Assembly (NCBI GenBank): GCA_034440575.1 | Contig: JAOTOL010001661.1 | Coordinates: 980,001-1,044,000 of the forward strand | Source of the DNA: Imbricaverruca yamaguchii | Taxonomy: Eukaryota; Arthropoda; Thecostraca; Neoverrucidae | Length of the DNA stretch: 64,000 bases | Direction of reading: 5' to 3' | Shown here: in pieces, positions 22,901 to 31,160 of the stretch | Layout of the letters: the number at the start of each line of letters is the position of its first letter | Position numbering within the stretch: the stretch's first letter is position 1 | Translations under genes and position numbers: made by a program | Notes under the pieces: generated by a model | What the model was told of the DNA's origin: nothing | The model's input: the letters and a program-made list of their open reading frames with translations, nothing else | Database searches by the model: none

Positions 22901-24857
22901 ACCGGGGGGGGGGGGGGGTGACGAATACGGGTGTTTTTTTACTGGGAACGCCATTAGCCGTGAATGTGCATAAAGTGCATCGTGAACCATCCCCTTCATT
23001 ACCGGGAGTGGGGTGGCAACTTGTAGTGACGGCAAGTGTTTCATTGGTGGGACCCAGGGTCGGGAGCTTGAAATGGTGGGTACTGTTGACCAGGGGTGGG
23101 AACTTCTAGTGGTGAGAGTGTTTTCTCAGTGGGAGCCAAGAGAAGTGGAGAGCAGGAAAATTAGGATATAGGCCAGCGTTAAGCTGCAGAATGAGTGCTG
23201 GAACGCATTCAGATGTATGGAGAGAGCCGAAAGCTAGCGAGGGTTGCCGGGAGCGGTAGTTGAGACCATTCGTCCGGCACTTCTGCTCGAAAGATCAACG
23301 ACAGTCTGAAGGTAAACCACGGTTAAGAGGACTTCAGTGCCTATCTTGTTGGTTAAAATACGGTTATTAGGTCGAGGTGCTACATGCATTGTTATGCCCC
23401 TCGAGCACACTGTATGGTTGGATGCACCTTCCTGTACCTTACAATTGGGAGTGCCCGGTGTTTCACTTTGGAACATCTTTTTTTTCACTAGTTGCTGCTC
23501 TTCACAGAGCAAGTAATCAAGTTCCAAATTGGGACATTCGTGCTGTTTTGTTACATAATCTACCATGAGATTATAAACAGGGGGAAATCGTGTCGGAGTG
23601 GGCATGTGGCTGTTTGTAATGAGTACGAATGTCATTGATGGGTGCGTAAATGCCGATGTTTGTTTATTGTTTGTTTATTGGTTAGTTCACGACACACTTT
23701 ATGCACATTCACGGCTAATGGCGCCGCCCGTGGGATTGAGAAATGCCCTGAGTGGTGCTAGAGTCGAACCCGGGACCTTTGGTACCCATAGCCCGCGTAA
23801 ATGCCGATGCACTAAGGTCGATAATAGGTCTGTGAGTAACAGTATGGAGCGCGCTAGTGCCACGTGTCTGCCTGTCGGTAATGCGTCTGTTAGTGACAGG
23901 AGTGCGCGAGTGTCGGTAATGCGTCTGTGAGTGACAGGAGTGCGCGAGTGTCGGTAATGCGTCTGTGAGTGACAGTAAGGAGTGCGCGAGTGTCAGTAAT
24001 GCAGTGTAAAATAATTGACGATGTGACCTGGAAATTCACAGTTAATGAAATTGTGCTATTTCATCCTTGTCTTAGGTTTTTACGAGTTTGCCACATGATG
24101 TATGGGCAGTCATCATGCACACGACTGCGAAATACCATAAAATGCATCTGACTGAAGTGAAAGTTATTCCGCTTTTTTAATCCTTAAGTGGCGATCCTTT
24201 ATTTTCTTCCAATCTTTCAATATTCCGAAGCAATTTCTTTCTTCATCCACACAGTTAATGGTGAAGTAATTTTAGGACACTGCAGTAATGCGTCTGTTAG
24301 TGACCGTAAGGAGTGTACGAGTGTCAGTAATAAGTCTGTTCGTGACAGTAAGGAGTGTACGAGTGTCAGTAATAAGTCTGTTCGTGACAGTAAGGGGTGC
24401 GCGAGTATCGGTAATGCGTCTGTGAGTGACAGTAAGGAGCACGGGAGTGTCAGTAATGTGTCTGTGAGTGACAATAAGGAGTGCGCGAGTGTCAGTAATG
24501 CGTCTGTTAGTGACAGCAAGGAGCGGCGAGTGTCGCGCGCCTGGCTGTCGGCATGTCACGGACGTCGTGCGTGCGCGCGCCTGGCTGTCGGCATGTCACG
24601 GACGTCTCGTGCCGCGCGCCTGGCTGTCGGCATGTCACGGATGTCTCGTGCACAGGTCGCAGGAGATCACCGAGAAGGCTGCGTTGGCGCTCGAGTTCCG
24701 ACAGCGCGTCGAGACAGAGATGGATTATGTCGTCGTCAAAGTGAAGGAAATCATGCAGGACACAAGCGCAAAAGTCAAGGAGAAAGTCACTGGATACGGC
24801 GACAACAAAGAAAACAAGCCACCGACCGAGGATTCTGGCAGTGGGGACCGAGAATAG
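13449..24857 (+). CDS. NDC80: Kinetochore protein NDC80/HEC1, ten coding exons
   Basis: NDC80 is the microtubule-binding subunit of the four-part Ndc80 complex of the outer kinetochore. Joining ten GT-AG exons with matching phases gives 701 residues; the human protein is about 640. Order: a basic Ser/Arg-rich tail (1-142), a calponin-homology head (about 143-280) opened by DPRPVSDKAF and containing GCPHSWPSVIAMLVWL, then coiled coil to the end. The tail is longer than usual (about 140 against about 80 residues), and the insertion in the coiled coil that corresponds to the human loop looks shortened (exon 7). The first ATG directly follows a CAG, so a 5' UTR exon probably lies further left. 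No promoter was recognised. Family assignment is firm. The exact start and possible micro-exons are inferred. Confidence 0.93.
13957..13998 (+). repeat. (TA)n(TG)n microsatellite in NDC80 intron 1
   Basis: A run of TA followed by TG. The rest of intron 1 (13696-14356) holds nothing recognised. Confidence 0.95.
14357..14766 (+). CDS. NDC80: NDC80 coding exon 2 (tail and start of CH domain)
   Basis: Residues 83-219. It enters in phase 1 after TGTGTCAG and ends GAG|GTGAGG in phase 0. It carries the family signature DPRPVSDKAFWQS and then IFTFMYTFYCPNFSLEGKKREEE, matching the first half of the NDC80 calponin-homology domain. Confidence 0.95.
14767..15997 (+). other. NDC80: NDC80 intron 2
   Basis: Starts with a GC-rich degenerate GGTGTCAGGACTGGG-like stretch, then unique sequence. 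An ORF of 110 codons inside it has no recognised domain. Confidence 0.7.
15998..16181 (+). CDS. NDC80: NDC80 coding exon 3 (CH domain)
   Basis: Residues 220-280 plus one base. It starts after GCCCGCAG with VPAAMKLLNYPG and holds the most conserved block of the family, GCPHSWPSVIAMLVWLAD. The donor is G|GTCAGT. Confidence 0.96.
16182..17954 (+). other. NDC80: NDC80 intron 3 with a degenerate repeat
   Basis: About 17290-17720 repeats a diverged 'GCTACTGGxGTATCxCCCC' unit of irregular length. A fragment of the hairpin module (GGGCGCTACATGACCAGTAG) lies at about 16909-16932. Confidence 0.6.
17442..17477 (+). mobile_element. Short hairpin retroposon (36 bp) with 14-bp target duplication
   Basis: Partial module AGCTATATAGCCATTGCAG TCGATGCGCC. 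Flanks cccacccatgtggc at 17428-17441 and 17478-17491 are identical. Confidence 0.85.
17955..18133 (+). CDS. NDC80: NDC80 coding exon 4 (end of CH domain, start of coiled coil)
   Basis: Residues 281-340. The acceptor CGCACGCAG|GG was chosen over the CAG at about 17900 because only it keeps the frame (DNDG joined to FPEVDPEEY). It contains SLETYGAWLAGAD, matching the family's Y..FMSGAD block, and ends RLEAENK|GTGCCG. Confidence 0.92.
18154..18192 (-). mobile_element. Short hairpin retroposon (39 bp) just after the exon 4 donor
   Basis: ATTTAGGCCGCTCGGACC then TTGATCATTCGCG. Flanks cggtttggctt (18143-18153) and cggttcggctt (18193-18203) differ at one base. It begins 20 bases past the NDC80 exon 4 donor. 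Confidence 0.7.
18716..18913 (+). CDS. NDC80: NDC80 coding exon 5 (coiled coil)
   Basis: Residues 341-406, 66 codons, phase 0 at both ends. Heptad-rich and charged (RLRDELPRVDDLQRK to QQREHRANLLQ). The donor is CAG|GTGAGC. The last 14 exon bases and the donor are repeated four more times in the intron. Confidence 0.9.
18898..19085 (+). repeat. NDC80: 41-bp minisatellite made of the NDC80 exon 5 donor
   Basis: The exon 5 end and donor, CCAACCTCCTCCAG|GTGAGC, is followed by copies with CTCCAG|GTGGGC at 18953, 18994, 19035 and 19077. The linking part GGCGTCCGGTGGCGCCGA is nearly unchanged. Only the true donor has GTGAGC; every copy has GTGGGC. Confidence 0.95.
19115..19555 (+). repeat. NDC80: 35-bp minisatellite ending in the NDC80 exon 6 acceptor
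   Basis: About eleven units of GTTGTGTTGCCGTTAG then GTGCCCGGTGAGCGGGT. The last unit is the true acceptor and exon start: ATGTTGCCCTCAG|ATGCTCCGTGAGCAG. Each unit thus contains an acceptor-like TTAG and a donor-like GTGAGC. Confidence 0.93.
19540..19677 (+). CDS. NDC80: NDC80 coding exon 6 (coiled coil)
   Basis: Residues 407-452, phase 0 at both ends. MLREQIETLKAEV is followed by SSEDVAQIAQQRAGIQKQI, which fits the family segment SVADIERINHERNELQQ. The acceptor is TTGCCCTCAG and the donor CAG|GTACGC. The acceptor is the last unit of a 35-bp minisatellite. Confidence 0.92.
19728..19866 (+). mobile_element. tRNA-derived SINE, diverged
   Basis: GGGGTAGTCTCGTAACTGAG and GGGCTCGGGTCCCACC stand for the A and B boxes. 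CGCGGCCAGTCGGCGTAAGAG is the body shared with the SINEs at 51496, 55012 and 62726; the tail is ACGCTCCTTAAAGCC. Confidence 0.7.
20367..20624 (+). CDS. NDC80: NDC80 coding exon 7 (coiled coil and loop)
   Basis: Residues 453-538, 86 codons, phase 0. It runs from MIARTDVLEMELNRAQ to RLMTAVLQQ. The segment GELSVLAGALPVAAGLEVRL stands where vertebrate NDC80 has its longer loop, so the loop seems reduced. The donor is CAG|GTGAGC. Confidence 0.88.
20625..22047 (+). repeat. NDC80: 45-bp minisatellite filling NDC80 intron 7
   Basis: The unit is roughly GTGGCGGCTCTGTCTGTCC CAGAGGAGCACAGCTGTGGTAG CAGT. It decays rightward but still resembles the exon 8 acceptor region, GTGGCGGCTGTGTTCCAG|GAGAAGTCAGCTCGTG. 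Sub-arrays with other spacing lie at 21455-21560, and longer units at 21700-21930. Confidence 0.85.
22048..22203 (+). CDS. NDC80: NDC80 coding exon 8 (coiled coil)
   Basis: Residues 539-590. EKSARDMRGALDKERQ to HVQLDSDLTE, strongly helical, phase 0. The acceptor GTGTTCCAG resembles the units of the upstream intron array. The donor is GAG|GTGAGT. Confidence 0.88.
22204..22745 (+). other. NDC80: NDC80 intron 8
   Basis: Unique sequence with a poly-G run at 22370-22383; nothing else recognised. Confidence 0.7.
22746..22879 (+). CDS. NDC80: NDC80 coding exon 9 (coiled coil)
   Basis: Residues 591-634 plus two bases. VETPITKITQELQQL to FEKELTQ, then a split Trp codon. The donor is TG|GTGAGC. The split codon is completed by the G that opens exon 10, which supports the pairing. 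Confidence 0.85.
23659..23794 (-). mobile_element. 5'-truncated SINE with 15-bp target duplication
   Basis: Same family as 5638-5818 but lacking the A-box end. Flanks gcgtaaatgccgatg at 23644-23658 and 23795-23809 are identical, the mark of LINE-type insertion. It sits in NDC80 intron 9. Confidence 0.93.
23815..24532 (+). repeat. NDC80: 42-bp minisatellite in NDC80 intron 9, split by a hAT-like MITE
   Basis: The unit is GCGTCTGTGAGTGACAGTAA then GGAGTGCGCGAGTGTCAGTAAT. Units occupy 23815-24001 and 24283-24532. Many keep GTGAGTGACAG, which looks like a donor followed by AG. Confidence 0.92.
24002..24282 (+). mobile_element. hAT-type MITE (281 bp) inserted in the 42-bp array
   Basis: Ends CAGTGT...ACACTG with further loose inverted similarity (AAAATAATT against AAAATTACTT). 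It is flanked by the exact 8-bp duplication cagtaatg (23994-24001 and 24283-24290), the length typical of hAT. It has no ORF. The empty site still exists in neighbouring array units. Confidence 0.85.
24533..24655 (+). repeat. NDC80: 39-bp minisatellite touching the NDC80 last-exon acceptor
   Basis: Three units of GCGCGCCTGGCTGTCGGCA TGTCACGGACGTCTCGTGC. The third ends in the acceptor CTCGTGCACAG. Confidence 0.9.
24656..24857 (+). CDS. NDC80: NDC80 last coding exon
   Basis: Residues 635-701 and the stop TAG. SQEITEKAALALEFRQRVE keeps the coiled coil going; the end is acidic and polar (KENKPPTEDSGSGDRE). The acceptor TCGTGCACAG touches a 39-bp minisatellite. Confidence 0.88.
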
Positions 24858-24982
24858 TGTCCTCGTGTGTTTGCCAAGTGTTGCTATCTTTCTAAGCGCT
24901 GCTGCTATCTTTTAATCTGTATGAATGGGGTCGTTTGTAAGCATGTTAATACTCGTGCAATCACGCGAGGTGGAGAGAGGGT

Positions 24983-25022
24983 TAGAGTTTAGGGCGCATC
25001 GACCATGGTAGATCATTTAGCC
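24983..25022 (-). mobile_element. Short hairpin retroposon, no clear target duplication
   Basis: GTTTAGGGCGCATCGACCA TGG...GATCATTTAGCC, the common module on the - strand. Confidence 0.6.
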
Positions 25023-25276
25023 GGAGTGTAAGCATACCAGGACGGTTGCGTATCCGTTTGCACATTACATATATTAGGCTCATATCATTATCCCCAAACT
25101 GTCGCGTGCCTACCATGAATAGAAACCATGTATATTTATATGCAACTTGTGCACCGGAATATGAGACAAATACGCCTCGAATTTTGTAGAATTGAATACA
25201 TTCGGTTTCCTATATGACGCCACATTTTTTATAGCACGTGGATTTTATTGATAGCTGATGGTCAGGCGGATGAAAC

Positions 25277-25282
25277 AATAAA
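25277..25282 (+). promoter_or_regulatory. Possible polyadenylation signal of NDC80
   Basis: AATAAA about 420 bases after the NDC80 stop. No other signal was recognised nearer. Position only; not confirmed by any transcript. Confidence 0.35.
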
Positions 25283-25810
25283 TTTCAGCGAGAATTGAAC
25301 AATCATTTTCATATCTGCACCTGTCTCTCAAAGGCTGGAGTGTGACGAGAAGATCTTTCACAATGAATATCGATAAGCTAAAAGCTGGATTCTGCCCCCC
25401 CCTCCCTATATGCCCCACTTGACGGCCTATAGAGCACAGTGCCTGAGCAGATGGTCATATGTTGCATGGTGGCCAGATTTGACGATTGATCCATTCATAG
25501 AATCAAACACGAGGGGAAGGGGAGCATTAGAGTATAACGAATGGACACATTTTCGTCTCAAAGCTTAGCGTTTTCCTCTGAACGTTGCCGCACGAGAATC
25601 CTCTCCTCAGAAATATATGTAGCTAAAAATAATCCCTTGAGCGAGGGAGTGGAGGGTGCATCCGATCTCCCCCCGAAGAGGTGCCTTTCCTTGCTGGAAG
25701 GGCACCACCCTCTCATGTGCTGCATGACCGCGGTAGCCCATGCGCCCATAAACCCCAATAAAACCTCTCGTGTGGGAGGAGGGGGTGCATGACCCCAGTG
25801 CTCCCTGTAT

Positions 25811-25963
25811 CCGCCCTCCGCATAACCACATTTGTAAAATGGCTGAGTCGTCAAAGGTTCTCGTCCCTTTCTTCCGCCGTCCTATCTATGACGGCGGGAA
25901 AAAAGGACGAGAAGAACCTTTGACGACTTAGCCATTTTACAAATGTGGTTATGCGGAGGGCGG
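25811..25963. repeat. Near-perfect hairpin, arms about 73 bp
   Basis: The left arm starts CCGCCCTCCGCATAACC and the right arm ends GGTTATGCGGAGGGCGG. The arms differ at only a few sites and are parted by a loop of about 8 bases (CTATCTAT). No target duplication or ORF. Confidence 0.92.
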
Positions 25964-26226
25964 ACCTATCTATCTATGCAAGTTCTCCATAACCCCGAAT
26001 ATGCGACCTTCCATCAGTGATGTAGCCAAGGGGGAAGCGAAGGACAGCCGACTCATGGAGGGTTAGAGGAGCCCTCCAGGAGGCCGCCTTGAGGGGACCG
26101 CAAGGGCCATTGGACCGACGAAGGGGGCCCCGGGCTGACAGTTCCGGGCCGATAAAAATGGTCCCGGGTCAACTGAGAATGCCCTCGAGAATATTCTGAG
26201 CGCAGGACCTCCTCTAACATGTTAAC

Positions 26227-29135
26227 TATGGATGTCGATCCCGGTATACCGGGATTGTATCAGTCCCGAATCTCGGGATTGGGATGGCCGGGATCCCGAA
26301 ATCCCGATTGACAAAAATAACAAATTGTACAGCTAAATGCTGCTATAATTCAGAGGTGAAATAACAACGCTATCTGACAAGTGGTGTTTTTACTAGGTTG
26401 ACTAAATATTAGTCTGGATTTTATAAATTGCCAGCCAGAGTTCTTGCGGCAGAAGAAGTCCGGCTGGTTTCGTTATTCATCCATTAGTTTGTTTTTCGGT
26501 CACAGAAGTCGCGCGACGTTTGACCGCATCAAAACGCCAGTTCCATGTCACACGATTCGGTCTGGGAAACCCCAGTCTCAGGTTCCGAGATTGAGCAAGA
26601 CGTCGACTGCTTACTCCGCGTGGGGGCGGGGGATGTTTGAGCATAGCACTGACACATGATACCAGCGCGGCGCAACAAGACACCGGACGATGTGAGCGTG
26701 AGGCTCGGTGGAGAAGCTCAGTGTCCTAGCAGTCGTGTAAGCGGCGAGATGTCGGGCTTCGTCGTGTTTAAGGGGAGTGCTGTTTGGGAGCATTTTCTGC
26801 GTGAGGCAACAGGCCAAAGTGCCAAGTACCGTTACTGTAGAAAGGTGCTGAAGATTTCGGGTGGATCCACAAAAGGTCTTCACACCCACGTAAAGAGCCA
26901 GCATCCAGATAGGTATCATCGCCGGTTCATCGAATGATGGAGCGTCTCAAGACGATTCGAACTCAGACCAGCCACAGCCTGCTGCAAAAAGGACCAGGCC
27001 CCTGGACGGATACTTCTCACCCAACGCGGATGATCTGGACTTCATGCTGGCAAGATTGTGCGGCAGGGACGGGATTCCGTGCAGTGTTTTTTGCACTTCA
27101 CCGGACTTGCGCAACCTTATGGCTGCCAAAGGGTTTTAAAATATATCAACCGGTCACGAGGCAATCCGAAATCGTGTCATGAGGCACTGTGCCAGGATCA
27201 AATGTCAGGTAAAACAAAAACTGACAGATGAAATAACGCAAGGCACGAGGTTCTCTCTCACAATCGACGACGTGAACGTGCACTCTGGTGCAAAGGTGTG
27301 GGGCCTCGGTGTGGTTCGGTGTTATGGCTCTATGCCAGCGGAGAAATGCATGGACCTGCTGAAGGTCAAACTAACTGAGTTTGACCTCGACCTCAACCTG
27401 CACGTGACATGTGTCACCACCGACGGCGCATCCGTCATGGTGAAGTTCGGAAGAAGTTTGCTGTGCGAGCACCAGCTGTGCTTTGCACATGGCGTGCATC
27501 TTGCGGTAATTGATGTTTTATACACGAGTGACGGCGGAGCTAAGACAACCAGTGAGGCTCGTGATGTCTGTGCGTCACCGGATACGGAGTCACCTCGGAT
27601 GGATTGGATGAAGATGACATCGGTGAGGATGACGTCGTTGGGGTCGAGGATTACAATAAGCTGCAGGGCTCATGAGCCGAAGCGGTTCGAAGCGTCCGGA
27701 GAATTGTGCAATGGTTTCGAAAATCGCACGTGCGAAACGAAGTGCTTCAAAAATACGTGAGGGAAAGAACAAGGTAAGCAGGTGATGCTAATTCTTGATT
27801 GCAAAACGAGGTGGAATAGTTTGTTTGCAATGCTGGAACGATTTATTACACTAAAAAGCGCAGTGCACAAAGCAATTATTGACATAGGTGACAAGAAAGT
27901 GCAGCTGACCAGTGATCGGGAGCTCGACATGGTGCGGGAGACTGGTCGGTGCCTCAACATCGTAAAGCTGGGGGCAGAGGCCCTGTGCCGCAGGGACAGT
28001 GGACTGTTAGAAGCCGAAGCTGCTCTGAAGTCTGTGCTCAGCTTCCTGGAAAAGGAAGGCGGTCAGCTGGCAAAGAGGTTCTACGATGCTTTGACGCTGA
28101 GGATTCGTCAGCGTCGCTCTAAGGCGGCTGCAGTCTTGCAGACGCTGCATAACGACTTGCTTACTCAAGACGAAGCAGAAAGGGAGACATTCCCGCAGGC
28201 CACTCGGAGAGAAGTAGATGAGTACATAACTCGTATGATACAACGGATGGGTGGGGAAGGATCGGTGATGCTGTGTCTGAGAGTGAGGGTGTCGAGCAGT
28301 CCGCGCCGGAGCCGACTCTGCAGCAGCAGTTGCAACGCGCGCTGGAAACAGCGGCGAAAAGTCGTGTGCCTGGCGCATCGGGACAGCTTGGAAGACTCCA
28401 GCTTTCAATGGCAGTGAAGAAAAAAGAATTTGAAAATCTTCCAGTTTCTGGGGAAGGGCTGCTCGCCAGCATGGCCTATAAGTGGCTCAAAGGCATTGTC
28501 GCCACGATCGTCGAATCTGAGCGAGTGTTCTCAACTGTAGGTAACACAGTGACAAAGTAACGTTCCCGTCTGAATGACGATACAGTTGATGCCCTGTGCT
28601 TCTTAAAATGTCACTATAGGTAAAAGCTTGGCAGCATGCTTATTCGATTCCGCTTAGCAGTCGAGTATACTTATTGTTGAGTGCATCGCATGGAACAGTC
28701 TTATGTTAATCGAGTAATACATGTACATAATTTGATCCTGTAAGTATCCATTTTTCTGAAGGCGAGGAAAAATGATCGAGATCGCGTGTTTGAATACCCG
28801 ACGCTGGGTAGGCAATTATCAAACAACAAACGGCGGAGAACATCCAGTCTATTAATGGAGTATTGTTACACCACTGATGGTGTGGTTTTCGCGATGCATT
28901 TCAGGTGCTTCAGGGAGTTACTCCGCGCATATCGTAACTAAATGTGAATGTGTGAATGATAACTCGATTGTGAAATGGATTTGCATTTGCATGGCGCATC
29001 TGGACGTCATGAGTCGAAATTCTGATCGGAATACCTTGGATTATTAGAGAGAATATATGAATCCCGGGATCCAGGGAAATCCTGGGATTTTTTCCGGAAA
29101 ATCCCGAAATCCCGGGATTGGGTTCGACATCGCTA
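26227..29135 (+). mobile_element. hAT transposon, Ac-like ends, 8-bp target duplication
   Basis: Terminal inverted repeats TATGGATGTCGATCCC (left) and TAGCGATGTCGAACCC (right end, reversed). The exact 8-bp duplication atgttaac lies at 26219-26226 and 29136-29143. Subterminal zones are full of CCCGGGATT in both orientations. Inside is a decayed transposase. About 2.9 kb, the usual size for an autonomous hAT. Confidence 0.93.
26656..28617 (+). pseudogene. hAT transposase with BED zinc finger, broken
   Basis: hAT transposases cut and paste DNA through an RNase H-like core. Parts in order: BED finger (WEHFLREATG, then C and H positions, GSTKGLHTHVKSQHP) at 26780-26915; central core (SLTIDDVNVHSGAKVWGLGV, CVTTDGASVM, CFAHGVHLAV) at 27260-27515; LDCKTRWNSLFAMLERF at about 27792; C-terminal dimerisation part (ESERVFSTVGNTVTK) at 28510-28557, continuing past a stop as RSRLNDDTVDALCFLKCH. 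Reading moves between frames several times and meets stops (27136, 28558), so it cannot make the full protein. Confidence 0.9.
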
Positions 29136-29689
29136 ATGTTAACTACAGTGGGATGCGTCCCACCTAGTGCTGTGAAATCCCACCTAGTGGGGCGAAAAAA
29201 ACCACCTAGCCAAAAGAAGCTCCAATGGAGAAAACAACCAAAAATCCTTCGTACAGTTCCGGCAGCGGAAGCAATTTTTTCCTTAGAGCTGTGCATTTTT
29301 ATCAAGAAGATAAAATGAAAGCAAATTGACAACACTTCTTTCGTCAAATCGATGAGGAAGGATCAAATGTGAAATATTTCTGTGATAAACAAAAATGCAT
29401 GGTACAAAGCCAGGAATTCGATCCATTAACAGCGGTATTATAATAAATATCACGTTCTGGTCTTACACACACCACAAGAGCAGGGCGACGCGAGCCAGGC
29501 CGTGTGACATGAGGGACGAGAGCTAGATATTCATTTGTGGTCTTTTCTTCGATTTTGCTAAAATTAAGACAGATGAAGCTAGATACCTTTGTAAAAAGAC
29601 CAGGTGTGTAACGTGATGGAATGTTCATAGGTTTCTCCTCCCCCAGGCGACACTATCCCCTTTCCATCGGGCAAAGGGAGAAGTTCCCC

Positions 29690-31140
29690 CACCCCCACCT
29701 CCTGAGAGGCTATGGGGACCCATGAACCGCACTGTGTTTCGTTTAAAAAATTGCGCCGAACCCTTTAAAAAATCCGCTGTGGTCTCCAAAATTCGCATCT
29801 GGGTCCCTTATTAAAAAAAGCACATTGAGGACCCCAAAGCATCGTGCAGGGGTAAACGTCGCCCGGGGGCGAAAAAAAAAACGCATTGAGACGCCAGAGA
29901 ATCACATTAAGCATTGAGAAATATCGCTGTTACCTCTAAGAATTACACAGTGGGCTCCAAAAAGTGGGACCCTCTCCGCAACAAAAAAAAATCGCACAGG
30001 AGCCTTCGAAATGACGCTGGGGCCTCAAAATGTCCAGCCAGCGCCCTCGAAATAGCGTTCAGGACGCGAAAAGTCTGGCCAGGCCCCTGAACATCTCGTT
30101 TCGGGATCCAAAAAGTCGTACCGGGACCACTGAGTCACGCTGTGGACCCCAAAAGGTTCGGCCTATTTTTATACTGGGGTCCCTTGAAACCACGAAAGAA
30201 GTCACCGGGGCCGGGGCCCAATAAGTCTCACCGGCGCTTGAAAATGACTGGGAGGCTAAAAAGACGAGCCGGGCCGGGCCGGGCCACTAAAAATTTCACG
30301 AGGGGCTGAACAGGTCGCACCGGGGCCTAAAAGTATCATCGGGACCCCAAGCAAATGAAGCAGGGGCAACGAAAAAGTTCTGATAATAAAAATCACTGGT
30401 GCCCCAACAATCGCACCAAAAGCCCCCAAAAACGTGTCGAGGCAGCTAAACCTCGCACTAGTAATCCAGACAACTGACGCCGGGACCCCCCCCCCCAAAA
30501 AAAAAAAAAACCCAAAAAAAAATGGGACCAAAAAAATCGCATCGCCTTTTAAAAATATACCGGTGGTACAAAAGGTCGCGCAGGGGCTTTGCGACTTGCA
30601 GCTGCCCCACAAAATCAATTCCTACCCGGAATGTCACTGCGGTCTCACAAGTCGCGTCAATGAACTCCCAAAAACCGTCGAGCCCCGGAAAATACATTGC
30701 CGAGTCACCGAAAGGAAGTCGCACAAAGTGCCCGCAGAATCGCGCCGGGTCCCAACAATATCCCACAGAGGCCTTGAAGAAGAAAAAAACAACTCTACCC
30801 CCAGAAAATCGCACGGCGACTCGATCAAATGAACCCGAAAGCCGGAAAATTAAGAACAGGTCACGAAAGAAAATTATTGGAAGGGTTTTCTTCCCTGAAG
30901 GGTGCCATCGCTTGAGCAAAAAAAAAACGACGGGCAGCCGCAGTGGTGTACCAAATGGAAAATGCCCTCTCTCCATTCTGAGTAGGATGGGCTCCCAAGA
31001 ATCATGCCGGGGACCCCAAAAACCGCGCTGGTGGCCCAATTCGTATCGGGGCCCTCCGAATTCGTGTAGGGGGCTCTTTAAAAAAAAGCAGGCCATAGAA
31101 ATATCTCAACGGGCCGGACAATTTGTGAAAGCGGGCCCAC
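29690..31140 (+). repeat. Degenerate repeat with GGGxxCCAAAAA motif, copy B
   Basis: Same look and orientation as 2820-3640: GGGACCCCAAAAAATCGC ACCG-like motifs every 20-32 bases, much diverged. It includes homopolymer runs (C9 then A14 near 30487-30510). ORFs of up to 232 codons in it follow from the repeat composition and show no domain. Confidence 0.6.
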
Positions 31141-31160
31141 AGTACGTCCATGCAGTTGCA

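Larger units (their letters stand above)
24858..25810. other. NDC80 3' region, no further gene
   Basis: Holds the possible poly(A) signal and a hairpin-module copy (24983-25022). The ORFs at 25541-25854 have no recognised domain. Confidence 0.6.

Noticed and set aside
29690..31140. ORFs of 212 and 232 codons
   Set aside because: They follow the degenerate CCAAAAA repeat; composition is Lys/Pro/Ser by default and no domain is seen.
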